DNA of 56,516 nt from Proteobacteria bacterium UBA1844 (lineage in GTDB: Bacteria; Pseudomonadota; Gammaproteobacteria; Steroidobacterales; Woeseiaceae): positions 1 through 56,516 of the forward strand of contig DDIS01000101.1 of NCBI GenBank assembly GCA_002338615.1, in the 5' to 3' direction. A program made the translations under genes and the position numbers. Under the pieces are notes generated by a model. The model saw nothing but the letters and a program-made list of their open reading frames with translations. It was not told the DNA's origin and did no database searches. This document shows, one piece after another, positions 16,207 through 24,287 of the stretch; the stretch's first letter is position 1, and each line of letters starts with the position of its first letter.

Positions 16207-17640
16207 ATGCAGACAGACTCGCAACGCAAACTATCGACGCTGGAAAAGGCGCTGGAAATCAATCTTGACAGCAGTCGCTACGGGACTTTCGCTGAAATTG
16301 GTGCGGGCCAGGAGGTTGTGCGCTGGTTTTTTCAGGCGGGTGGCGCGGCCGGCACCATTTCAAAGAGCATCTCCGCCTACGATATGCAGGTCAGTGATGC
16401 AATCTACGGCAGCGGCGAGCGCTACGTAAGCCGGCAACGGCTTGAGTCGATGCTTGACTACGAGCAGGCACTGACGCGCGAACGACTACGAAACAGTCGC
16501 GGCGGGGAAGCCTGTTTTTTCACGTTCGCCGATACCGTAGCGGCGCGCAACTACCGCGGCACCAACGAGTGTCATGGCTGGATGGGCCTGCGCTTTCAGG
16601 CGACTCCGAATGCGCCTGACAATACCGTTATCATTCACGTGCGCATGCTGGATGATAATAATGCGGCGCAGCAGAACGCTATCGGTATCGCCGGGGTAAA
16701 CCTGATTCACGGTGCCTTTTACCTGCACCGGGAACCGGCAGCGATGATTGCAGCGCTGCTTGAGAACCTGTCTGCCGAGCGCGTCGAGATCGACATGATT
16801 TATGTCGCGGGCCCGGCCTTTGCCGGCGTCGACAATCGCGTACTGACCTTGCGCCTCGTACAGCTCGGGCTGACCGGCGCCGCCATGTTCGCCGCTGATG
16901 GCAGTGTTTTGCAGCCATCCGAGGCGTTGCGCAAGCGGCCGTTACTGGTGCAAAGAGGGCGCTTTCGGCCGGTAACACACGTCAATATCGACATACTGCA
17001 GGCCTCGCTGCGCAAGTTTGCCGAAGTCAACGACGTGCCGATTGCCGATGTGTTGCCGATCCTCGAGATCTCGATGCAGAACCTGAAAGAGGACAGTGAC
17101 GTCTGCCTGCAGGACTTCGTCAGCCGCGCGGAAGTAGCGGCGGCGACCGGCTGCACGGTAATGATCTCGGATTTTCTCCAGTACCATCGACTCGCGGCCT
17201 GTCTTGCGCGTTACACGCAGGCGCCGATCGGTTTGTCATTGGGGCTGACCACATTACGCAGCCTGTTTGACGAGACCTACTATGAAGATCTCGACGGCGG
17301 CATTCTCGAAGGCCTCGGCCGGCTGGTCCGGGAACAACTGCGCTTGTTCATCTACCCCTGCAAGAATAAAGATAACGCCGTTATCGAACATCTCGGCAGC
17401 ATCCGCCTCGACAATTCCCTGCAGCATCTGTTCAATTTCATGGTTGAGCGTGGTGTCCTCGTGCCATTGCTGGACGTGGCATACCAACACCTTGATATTC
17501 AGTCACCCGCGGTCCTGCGCATGATTGCTGGCGGCGATGACGCGTGGACTGAATGCGTGCCTGCCGCGGTCGCAGAAAAGATCGTTGCGGGGGGGTTGTT
17601 CGGCTATAGCAAGGAAATGTATTTGCAGAAGCAGGGTTGA
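16207..17640 (+). CDS. Conserved protein of unknown function, 477 residues
   Basis: I recognise the overall sequence type from conserved proteins in Bacteroidetes and cyanobacteria, but no function I trust is attached to it; automatic names for relatives (such as nucleotide adenylyltransferase) are not supported by any motif I can see. Conserved-looking blocks are NLDSSRYGTFAEIGAGQEVV, GTISKSISAYDMQVSDAIYG, GWMGLRFQ, RPVTHVNIDILQ and TVMISDFLQYHRL. There is no signal peptide or membrane segment; it looks like a globular cytosolic protein. The ATG at 16207 follows 171 bases with no other gene. The QEGLA-family gene begins 48 bases downstream on the same strand, so the two are probably cotranscribed. 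Confidence 0.8.
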   Translation: MQTDSQRKLSTLEKALEINLDSSRYGTFAEIGAGQEVVRWFFQAGGAAGTISKSISAYDMQVSDAIYGSGERYVSRQRLESMLDYEQALTRERLRNSRGGEACFFTFADTVAARNYRGTNECHGWMGLRFQATPNAPDNTVIIHVRMLDDNNAAQQNAIGIAGVNLIHGAFYLHREPAAMIAALLENLSAERVEIDMIYVAGPAFAGVDNRVLTLRLVQLGLTGAAMFAADGSVLQPSEALRKRPLLVQRGRFRPVTHVNIDILQASLRKFAEVNDVPIADVLPILEISMQNLKEDSDVCLQDFVSRAEVAAATGCTVMISDFLQYHRLAACLARYTQAPIGLSLGLTTLRSLFDETYYEDLDGGILEGLGRLVREQLRLFIYPCKNKDNAVIEHLGSIRLDNSLQHLFNFMVERGVLVPLLDVAYQHLDIQSPAVLRMIAGGDDAWTECVPAAVAEKIVAGGLFGYSKEMYLQKQG

Positions 17641-17688
17641 GGCTCGTAACCTCGCACCCTTGCAATACCGGGCAGGACAGGCGCCAAC

Positions 17689-18981
17689 ATGACACTCGAG
17701 CAGGAAAAAGATCGGATTCGGCGCTGCACAGCCGCGCTCTACCAGGCATCGCGTACCGTGCGCATCCTGACAGGCATCGCCTGGTCGCCGAAAGTCAAAG
17801 AGGGATTTTTTGCAACCAACGCGCAGCAGCTACCGCAGGTCGATTATCCGAAATTTGACGCCTCCGGGCCCTTGGCACTGGTTGCGGAGGCGCGGCGCGA
17901 CATCGGTGAATCAACAATCGATTCATGGCTGGCGCGCCAGGCAACGTCGATCGAAACCGGCGCGCGACTCCTCTCCGCATGCGGTACACCTGCGTTCCTC
18001 GAGCTATCAGGTGAGCTGTATGGCACGCCGACCGGGGCATTGCGCGATCAGCTAAACACGCCGTATGACCTGGCCTGCCGTTTCGACACGATGATCGAGT
18101 CGTTTTCACACGTCGATCTCGGTGCACCTGCTGCTGCTTGCCACCTCGCCCAGGCCGTTGCCGAAGACATGCGGTCGGCGGTGCAAAAGATGTTCGGTGC
18201 ACAAGCGCCTAGAGTGGAAATTGTCGACGAGCTGTCGGCAAATGCGTTGGCGGGACCGAAACGCATCCGCATCCGCCGCTCCGCCTGTTTTACCGACAAA
18301 GACATACGACAACTTGTGAATCACGAGGCACATATTCATGTCGCCACGTCAATGAACGGCATGGCGCAACCCGATCTGACGATTCTTGCTGCAGGGCATC
18401 CCGGCACGACTCGCACGCAGGAAGGTCTTGCCGTATTCGCAGAGTTTATTACGGGATCGATGGATCTGGATCGGATGCGTCGCCTGGCGGATCGCGTCCT
18501 GGCCATTCAAATGGCAGTTGAAGGGGCGAACTTTATCGATGTCTACCGCTTCTTTCTCGAACGCATCGGCAGCGAGGAGCAGGCGTTCGAGAATGCAAGG
18601 CGCGTGTTTCGCGGCGGCAATGTCGCGGGTGGGATACCGTTTACGAAAGACGTCGTGTACCTCGACGGCCTCTTACGCGTGCATAATTTTCTGCGGGTTA
18701 TCGCGACGACGGGCCGCGCCGACTGCTTGCGACTGCTGTTCTGCGGCAAGCTCGACCTCGATGACATTCCGGCTTTGTACGAGTTGACGCAGATGGGCCT
18801 GTGCCGTGCCCCGAAATACCTGCCCCCATGGGCCAACGACCTGCGCTTCCTGCTGTGTTACCTGACGTACTCGTCGTTTCTGAATCGCGTGAACCTGGAT
18901 GCCCTCAAGGCGCACTACCAGGACATGCTGAAGGATGTGCCGCAGCGACAACCTGCCATCGTCACGCAGGTCCTGGAATAG
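17689..18981 (+). CDS. QEGLA-motif / DUF1704 (MATCAP-like) putative metallocarboxypeptidase
   Basis: A 430-residue protein of the family named for its QEGLA motif (TIGR02421, formerly flavohaemoglobin expression-modulating protein). RTQEGLAVFAEF is present about residue 243. The upstream HEAHIH (residues 211-216, in LVNHEAHIHVATSMNG) is the HExxxH zinc site, and QEGLA supplies the following Glu ligand. The eukaryotic relatives (MATCAP) are tyrosine carboxypeptidases acting on tubulin, so a C-terminal residue-trimming peptidase is a fair inference; the bacterial substrate is unknown. No signal peptide. It follows the 477-residue unknown protein by 48 bases and the TPR-sulfotransferase beyond it, so it may process the same target. 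The gene ends 18 bases before a convergent permease. Confidence 0.87.
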   Translation: MTLEQEKDRIRRCTAALYQASRTVRILTGIAWSPKVKEGFFATNAQQLPQVDYPKFDASGPLALVAEARRDIGESTIDSWLARQATSIETGARLLSACGTPAFLELSGELYGTPTGALRDQLNTPYDLACRFDTMIESFSHVDLGAPAAACHLAQAVAEDMRSAVQKMFGAQAPRVEIVDELSANALAGPKRIRIRRSACFTDKDIRQLVNHEAHIHVATSMNGMAQPDLTILAAGHPGTTRTQEGLAVFAEFITGSMDLDRMRRLADRVLAIQMAVEGANFIDVYRFFLERIGSEEQAFENARRVFRGGNVAGGIPFTKDVVYLDGLLRVHNFLRVIATTGRADCLRLLFCGKLDLDDIPALYELTQMGLCRAPKYLPPWANDLRFLLCYLTYSSFLNRVNLDALKAHYQDMLKDVPQRQPAIVTQVLE

Positions 18982-18998
18982 CGAGCATCGGCCGTTTC

Positions 18999-20447
18999 CT
19001 ACAGGTTCGGCTTCACCAGTTTTGTCGGGAGGGTGTCGCTGTCCCCGGGTGCAATCCCGTAGCGCTTTTCGAGCCAGAATTTCATGCCAGCCCAGTACAG
19101 CACTGCGGGCGCGAGAAATGCTGCAACGGTTGCAGGAAGAAAGCGAATGATCGGAAGAGCCTCGCCTGTCGTCGGGTTGTAGATGATGAAATAGGCTACC
19201 TGTCCGACCACAACTGCGCCGAGCGCCAGAAAATTGAAGCCTTTTGAGTAGTAATATTGACCGCTTGGCGCTGCTTCGAATATGGAACGAAGGTCGATGT
19301 GCTGTTTCTTCAGCAGAAAGTAGTCGACCAGCAGAATCCCGGCGATCGGTGCTTGCATCGTGCCGTTGTACGCTAAAAATGCGCCGCCCAGGTCAAAGAG
19401 TTCCTGCGGCCAGATTACAAAGACGATCATCGGCACGCAGGTCAGAGCCATGATGACTTTCCAGCTCCGCCGTGCCAGCGACGGTACATGGCGTAACGCC
19501 AGACCGCTCGCGAAAATGGAAACCGCGGTGGAGGTGATGTTCGCCAGTGCGACGAACGTCAGCGCCAGAATGCCCATGACTACTCCGCCCAACGGTACCA
19601 TCCACTCGGTCGGATCATCGGTACCGATGACGAGCCCGGAGATCAGGGCGATCGAACACACTGCGCCGTTCACGAGTCCGAAATGAATCACCTCCGGATA
19701 AATGGCATTGCGGCGGGACTTCGTGTTGCGGGCCAGGAAGCCGATGCCGGCCCAGAATGACACGCCGTTTGCAATGCCGAGCTCAACTGCGATTGCGTAG
19801 TTGAGCCACGGGGTTGGCAGGGGATCCAATGGTTTCGCGCTGACTATTTCGTCCCAGCCGTGTGTCGTAACCAGCATGTAAATCATGAAACAAATAACAG
19901 CGAGGAGGCCAGGGGTGATGATGTTGTTGAACAAACTGAACAGACGCACGCCACGAGTCGTTACGAAGTAGCTTGCTAACAGGCCCAGGGCCACACCGGC
20001 CCCGGCCAGCCACGCTGGTGGCTCAAATCCCAGTGCGCTTACAATATTCACAATCCCGTTGCCGAACATGACGAGTATCAGTCCGGACCAGCCGAGCATG
20101 TTGATCAGGTAGAACACCACCACGAGACGTGCGCCATTTTGGCCGAAAGCCGTCTTGCAGAAATCCATTTGTTCGAGGCCATAGCGGTGGCACGCTGCCG
20201 AAAGTGGCGGAGCCACCATCAGTACGCCGATCAATGCGCCCGCGAGCAGGCAGACAATACCTTGCACAGCGCCGACATAATTGGCTGTGAAGCTGCCTGT
20301 CAAGAAGCACCAGGTAGCGATTGAATAAGCGAAGCAGGTACCGTGTGCGCCCCAGAAGCCGTATTCCCGTTCCTGGGGCAGGGTCGGCGCGCGGCCGTAA
20401 ACGCTTAGTTCGGAATGAAGCTGCCTGTCACCCATGCATCGCCCCAC
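18999..20447 (-). CDS. NCS1-family permease (cytosine/purine/allantoin type)
   Basis: A 482-residue integral membrane protein with about 12 predicted helices. The family front end is visible: YGFWGAHGTCFAYSIATWCF and ANYVGAVQGIVCLLAGALIG. Other helix segments include LVVVFYLINMLGWSGLILVM and GVVMGILALTFVALANITST. FLAYNGTMQAPIAGILLVDY matches the conserved late-helix region of NCS1 symporters. These import nucleobases, allantoin, hydantoins or thiamine precursors with Na+ or H+; the substrate cannot be read from sequence here. A second ATG at 20435 (MGDRQ) is an equally good start. It is the last gene of a three-gene minus-strand unit, 15 bases after a 56-residue membrane protein. Confidence 0.88.
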   Translation of the reverse strand: MGRCMGDRQLHSELSVYGRAPTLPQEREYGFWGAHGTCFAYSIATWCFLTGSFTANYVGAVQGIVCLLAGALIGVLMVAPPLSAACHRYGLEQMDFCKTAFGQNGARLVVVFYLINMLGWSGLILVMFGNGIVNIVSALGFEPPAWLAGAGVALGLLASYFVTTRGVRLFSLFNNIITPGLLAVICFMIYMLVTTHGWDEIVSAKPLDPLPTPWLNYAIAVELGIANGVSFWAGIGFLARNTKSRRNAIYPEVIHFGLVNGAVCSIALISGLVIGTDDPTEWMVPLGGVVMGILALTFVALANITSTAVSIFASGLALRHVPSLARRSWKVIMALTCVPMIVFVIWPQELFDLGGAFLAYNGTMQAPIAGILLVDYFLLKKQHIDLRSIFEAAPSGQYYYSKGFNFLALGAVVVGQVAYFIIYNPTTGEALPIIRFLPATVAAFLAPAVLYWAGMKFWLEKRYGIAPGDSDTLPTKLVKPNL

Positions 20448-20462
20448 AGGGTGACTGCCAAC

Positions 20463-20633
20463 TCACCGCAGGATTTCCAGTGCGATTGCCGGGATAACTA
20501 AGGCGAATAGTACAAGGATGAGCCAGTCGATCCAGTTGAAAGACCCCATATCCTCATCCGTCATGGCCTGCATCGTATCGATGCGTTGCTCCAGGTCCAG
20601 CAACGGGTCGGGGCCATCGTCTTCACTCACCAT
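20463..20633 (-). CDS. Small single-pass membrane protein upstream of the permease
   Basis: A 56-residue protein. Residues 1-32 are acidic and soluble (MVSEDDGPDPLLDLEQRID then TMQAMTDEDMGSF). Residues 33-54 form one membrane helix (WIDWLILVLFALVIPAIALE) with a short ILR tail. The ATG is 6 bases after the stop of the DsbA-like gene and the stop is 15 bases before the NCS1 permease, so it is tightly packed in the operon. I know no family for it. The placement suggests an accessory or stabilising subunit for the permease, as small membrane partners do for other transporters, but that is inference. Confidence 0.75.
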   Translation of the reverse strand: MVSEDDGPDPLLDLEQRIDTMQAMTDEDMGSFNWIDWLILVLFALVIPAIALEILR

Positions 20634-20639
20634 ACGCAC

Positions 20640-21323
20640 TCAAACCTCGTTTTCAGCAGGCTGCCAGCCCGGACGCGGTGCACGCGCCTCATCGAAGCGA
20701 TCAATCACTTGCAGCAGAGCCTCCGGTGCCTGGGCGCCGGAAACGGCATACCGCCGGTCGAACACGAAGTGTGGCACTCCGCTGATTCCGAGACGCTGTG
20801 CGTCCCGGATCAATGCCTGCACACGATCTTCGTCCCGCCCCGCCCGCAGGTCAGCCTCGATACCCACGGGATCCATGCCGGCCTCGCCGGCGATCCTCGC
20901 CAGTACGGCCACATCGCCGATGTCCTGGTTCAGCGAGTGATGGGCGGCAAACAGCCGTTCAACGACATCATCCTGGTTTACTTCCGGCTGCTCCGCGGCC
21001 CACAGCAGCAGCACATGCGCCGACAGGGTATTCGGCGTCCGGGCACCGGGCCCCGAGTCGAAGTGCAGTCCCTCGGCTGCTGCCGTCTTCTGCATGTTTG
21101 CCTGGAGAGTTCGCGCCCGCTCAGGTCCAAATTTTTCAGCGTAGTACGTGGCCCGGTCCTGACCTTCTCGCGGCAGGTCAGGGCTGAGTTGAAACGGCAG
21201 CCAGGTCACTGCAACGTCGAGGTCCGGTCGCTCGGCCAGCGCGCGCTCCAGGCGCCGCTTGCCAACGTAACACCACGGGCACACCACGTCAGAGACGATT
21301 TGAATATCCAGAATTTCATTCAT
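20640..21323 (-). CDS. DsbA-family oxidoreductase (FrnE-like)
   Basis: A 227-residue thioredoxin-fold protein. The active site is Cys-Pro-Trp-Cys in IQIVSDVVCPWCYVGKRRLE near the N-terminus, the cis-Pro loop is GISGVPHFVFDRRYAVSGAQ, and an alpha-helical insertion lies between. FrnE-type proteins are cytoplasmic disulfide isomerases or oxidoreductases; there is no signal peptide here, consistent with that. It is the first gene of a compact minus-strand unit with a small membrane protein and the NCS1 permease. Whether it acts on those partners or is only cotranscribed cannot be told from sequence. Confidence 0.9.
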   Translation of the reverse strand: MNEILDIQIVSDVVCPWCYVGKRRLERALAERPDLDVAVTWLPFQLSPDLPREGQDRATYYAEKFGPERARTLQANMQKTAAAEGLHFDSGPGARTPNTLSAHVLLLWAAEQPEVNQDDVVERLFAAHHSLNQDIGDVAVLARIAGEAGMDPVGIEADLRAGRDEDRVQALIRDAQRLGISGVPHFVFDRRYAVSGAQAPEALLQVIDRFDEARAPRPGWQPAENEV

Positions 21324-21507
21324 TGCTCAAGTGTAGGAGCGCATTCAGACGCGAGTCAAATACTCATCGCGCCCACTGGTGCTTCGTCATATCACTTGCA
21401 GCAATTCATACCGCCAATTGAACCGATTGTGTACGACCATTAGACTGCGATCATTGGCTATTGATTGCTTGGACGTGCATGCAGTCATTGCTGGCAAGGA
21501 GGTTAGT

Positions 21508-22128
21508 ATGCTGCTCGTTGGAATGCTGGATTCACCCTATGTTCGGCGCGTCGCTGTATCCGCCCAATTTCTCGGGGTTCATTACGATCATAAGGCGCTG
21601 TCTGTTTTCAATGACTATGACGAAATTCGCGGCCTTAACCCACTTGTCAAAGCGCCCACAGTCATTTGTGATGATGGGACAATTTTGGTCGATTCAACGC
21701 TTATAATCGACTACTTCCAGCGAATATCTGTCAATGGCCATTTGTTGGCCCCAACAAATGCTAAAGAGTATATTCAATCTCAATATGTACTGGGAATCGC
21801 ACTGGTTGCACTGGAGAAAATTGTGCAGGTGACGTACGAAACCTTACGTCGTCCGGAAACCACTCGACATCAACCGTGGCTTGACCGCCTGGTGGATCAA
21901 TTAAAGACTGCAATGGAACAGCTGGATGCCTTGCTGAAAAACCGCAATCCCTGGCTGTTAGGGGAAACTGTATACCAGGCAGACATAACGACTGCTATCG
22001 CCTGGCGTGTGTCTCAGTTTATCGTCGCGAAGTATGTCGATCCGACCGAATTCAGGGAATTGGCGCGATTTTCGGCACAGGCGGAGAAGCTACCTGAATT
22101 TAGAGCATGCCCACTGAGCGTGAACTGA
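21508..22128 (+). CDS. Glutathione S-transferase-like protein
   Basis: A 206-residue protein from the ATG at 21508, which is preceded by AAGGAGG; the open frame runs upstream but has no ribosome site there. The N-terminal thioredoxin-like half starts MLLVGMLDSPYVRRVAVSAQ and contains the GST pattern NPLVKAPTVICDDGTILVDS. The all-helical half (about 85-206) includes NPWLLGETVYQADITTAIAW, the conserved Asp-bearing GST helix. It probably binds glutathione in the cytoplasm; the catalytic Ser/Cys is not certain (Ser9 is at the right place). The last 22 bases overlap the next gene's listed start, suggesting cotranscription with the cytochrome pair. Confidence 0.88.
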   Translation: MLLVGMLDSPYVRRVAVSAQFLGVHYDHKALSVFNDYDEIRGLNPLVKAPTVICDDGTILVDSTLIIDYFQRISVNGHLLAPTNAKEYIQSQYVLGIALVALEKIVQVTYETLRRPETTRHQPWLDRLVDQLKTAMEQLDALLKNRNPWLLGETVYQADITTAIAWRVSQFIVAKYVDPTEFRELARFSAQAEKLPEFRACPLSVN

Positions 22129-22799
22129 AAGTCGGCTGTTTTATTCATGTTCTGCAGTGTCATTGCTCATTGAAAATATTTATTGCCATCACCGGTAGCA
22201 TTTTCGCCATCAGCTTTCTGGCGTTCCCTCTGTCAGGCGGTAGCTGGGAATGGGACCTGAACAATGCGCTTGGATTTCTCGCACTCGCGGGCTTGCTGTA
22301 CCTGACAGTACCCTTTCGCGGCGTGCGCAACCTGTGGTTACACGAACACTTCAGCTATGCAGTGCTTGGTATTGTCCTGATTCATGCGTTCTGGTTCCTG
22401 ACCGTCGACGGGGCTGCACTCCAATACATCAGGATTGGTGCGCCAGCCTATATGTGGGCGGGCATCGTCAGTGTGTTCTTTCTTGGTCTGTCAGTGTGGT
22501 TTGCCACGCTGCCAGCGCGACAGCATGTGTACGGAGGATATACATCGTTCAGATATTGGCATCGCCTGTTTGCAATTATTGCCATAGCCGGGGCGACCTA
22601 TCACATCGTCCAAAGCGGCTTTTACCTGCATACCTGGTACCAATCGGTCTTTTTCATCGCGATCGTCGTAATCGTAACTTTCAATCGAAGTCTGAAAACA
22701 GGCATTGTTGCAGCGGTTCCTGCGCGACCACGGACATTTTTACTTGTTGGTACATTCGCTTCAATCATATTTGCATTGCTTAGAAATTCTACCCAATGA
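22107..22799 (+). CDS. Ferric reductase-like b-type cytochrome membrane protein
   Basis: A 230-residue protein with about six membrane helices. Two helices carry paired histidines about 12-14 residues apart: HEHFSYAVLGIVLIH and YWHRLFAIIAIAGATYH, the arrangement that ligates two stacked b haems in ferric reductase/NOX-like domains. There is no FAD or NAD(P)H-binding tail. It would pass electrons across the inner membrane. Its stop overlaps the start of the next gene (ATGA), a tetrahaem c-type cytochrome, its likely redox partner. The listed start overlaps the GST gene; a TTG at 22170 would give a cleaner hydrophobic N-terminus (KIFIAITGSIFAISFLAF) and is a real alternative. Confidence 0.78.
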   Translation: MPTERELKVGCFIHVLQCHCSLKIFIAITGSIFAISFLAFPLSGGSWEWDLNNALGFLALAGLLYLTVPFRGVRNLWLHEHFSYAVLGIVLIHAFWFLTVDGAALQYIRIGAPAYMWAGIVSVFFLGLSVWFATLPARQHVYGGYTSFRYWHRLFAIIAIAGATYHIVQSGFYLHTWYQSVFFIAIVVIVTFNRSLKTGIVAAVPARPRTFLLVGTFASIIFALLRNSTQ

Positions 22800-23164
22800 A
22801 AACAGTCATTGTGTTATCGCTTGTTTTACTCGCGTACATCCTTCTGTTCGGTTCGCCGCTCGCCAGGCAACGAGTAGAGCTGAAGCACTATTACTCGAGT
22901 CCCGAGCCAATATTGCCAATGACATTCGCACACGCGGATCATCGATCAGTCGTCTGCGTGGATTGTCACCATAACTATGTGGATGACACGGGATCGACAG
23001 GTTGCATGTTTTGTCACGTGACCACGCCGGAGCTGTGGCCTGTTTTGGAACAGCAATTTCATGGTCTTTGTCGTGGTTGTCACGTTGATCTCGCAAAGCA
23101 AGGAGAAGACAGTGGACCTCTTCGTCAGTGTAAGTCATGTCATACTGAGGACGTGGCGCCATAG
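22796..23164 (+). CDS. Membrane-anchored tetrahaem c-type cytochrome
   Basis: A 122-residue protein with an N-terminal uncleaved or signal helix (TVIVLSLVLLAYILLFGS) and four CxxCH haem sites: CVDCH, CMFCH, CRGCH and CKSCH. Additional His residues (FAHADH, QQFHGLC) can serve as distal ligands, as in class III (c3/c7) cytochromes. It would sit in the periplasm, tethered to the inner membrane. ATGA overlap with the upstream b-type cytochrome gene indicates coupled expression, so the pair looks like a small transmembrane electron-transfer module. Maturation needs the Ccm system, which is not in this window. Confidence 0.9.
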   Translation: MKTVIVLSLVLLAYILLFGSPLARQRVELKHYYSSPEPILPMTFAHADHRSVVCVDCHHNYVDDTGSTGCMFCHVTTPELWPVLEQQFHGLCRGCHVDLAKQGEDSGPLRQCKSCHTEDVAP

Positions 23165-23273
23165 CGGCAGGTTCCTGTTTCAAGGTCACGGCAGGACCAG
23201 ACCGCATGACCCGCTGCGCGGAGTACGTTCCCAACGCGACCGATAATTCGTAAACCTGACTGGTAGCACGCCA

Positions 23274-24254
23274 TTGAAAGCCGTTCTGAAGCTTGATGAG
23301 ATCAAGCGCCTGGTTGATATTCCGCAATTGATCCACGAGATCGAAATCGGATTTGTACTTTATTCCGACGGACGGGTAAATGTTCCGCCCGTCGGCTTTC
23401 TGCACTTTGACGACCCTCCTGGCGATGTCCATATCAAGTACGGTTCTGTAGTGGGTGACGAACGTTACGTCCTGAAAATGGCGTCCGCGTTCTACAAAAA
23501 CCCGGACGTCGGGAAGCCGGTCAGCGACGGGTTAATGTTGGTCTTTAGCCAGAGAACCGGGGCACTCGAGCTGATCCTGCTGGATGAATGCTGGCTCACC
23601 GATATGCGCACTGCGGCAGCAGGAGCGGTTGCCGCGAAACACCTGGCCGCAAGGGTGACCCATACGATCGGGATCGTAGGCACCGGCGTACAAGCAAGGC
23701 TGCAGCTCGAATTTTTGCGTAACATTGTCGAGTGCAAGCGCTGTCTCGTATGGGGCAGGAACGCGATCAAGGTGCAGGGGATGATCGAGGAACTTCGGCG
23801 CAGGGAATCTATTCGTGACTGGGGGCTGGAGATTCAGGCCGCAACGAACCTCGATACCCTGGTTTCGCAATGCAATCTTATTGTGACGACGACCTCGTCC
23901 GATACACCCTTGATTCGCGCTGACCAGGTACGTAAGGGAACACATATCACGGCTATGGGAGCGGATGATCACGGCAAGCAGGAGCTCGACGCGAGGCTCC
24001 TGGCAATGGCGGACCTGGTCGTTGCAGACAGCATTTCACAGTGTATCGATCACGGTGAGTGTTCTGTGGCGGTCCGGGATGGGCTTATCCGGGAGAGTTC
24101 GATCCTTGAATTGGGCAATGTAATTAAGAATCCCGGCATGGGCCGAACGCGCGAAGACCAGATTACTATCGCAGATCTGACAGGGGTTGCCATACAGGAT
24201 ATTCAGATCGCAAAAATGGTTGAGCACGCTCTCCGGGCTAACGACGATCATTGA
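23274..24254 (+). CDS. Ornithine cyclodeaminase / mu-crystallin family protein
   Basis: A 326-residue protein of the ornithine cyclodeaminase family. The dinucleotide loop is TIGIVGTGVQARLQLEFL; other family marks are VLKMASAFYKNP, LLDECWLTDMRTAAAGAVAA and ITAMGADDHGKQELDA. Members are NAD(P)H-dependent ornithine or imine cyclodeaminases/reductases or amino-acid dehydrogenases; which substrate is used here is not clear. No ATG begins the frame; the listed start is a TTG giving MKAVLKLDEIKRLVD, which fits the family's usual N-terminus. It lies 109 bases after the cytochrome gene on the same strand and converges with the ligand-gated channel gene 33 bases away, with no obvious terminator between. 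Confidence 0.88.
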   Translation: MKAVLKLDEIKRLVDIPQLIHEIEIGFVLYSDGRVNVPPVGFLHFDDPPGDVHIKYGSVVGDERYVLKMASAFYKNPDVGKPVSDGLMLVFSQRTGALELILLDECWLTDMRTAAAGAVAAKHLAARVTHTIGIVGTGVQARLQLEFLRNIVECKRCLVWGRNAIKVQGMIEELRRRESIRDWGLEIQAATNLDTLVSQCNLIVTTTSSDTPLIRADQVRKGTHITAMGADDHGKQELDARLLAMADLVVADSISQCIDHGECSVAVRDGLIRESSILELGNVIKNPGMGRTREDQITIADLTGVAIQDIQIAKMVEHALRANDDH

Positions 24255-24287
24255 CGAGTCGTATAATGATGGCATCGGTGCAACGCG

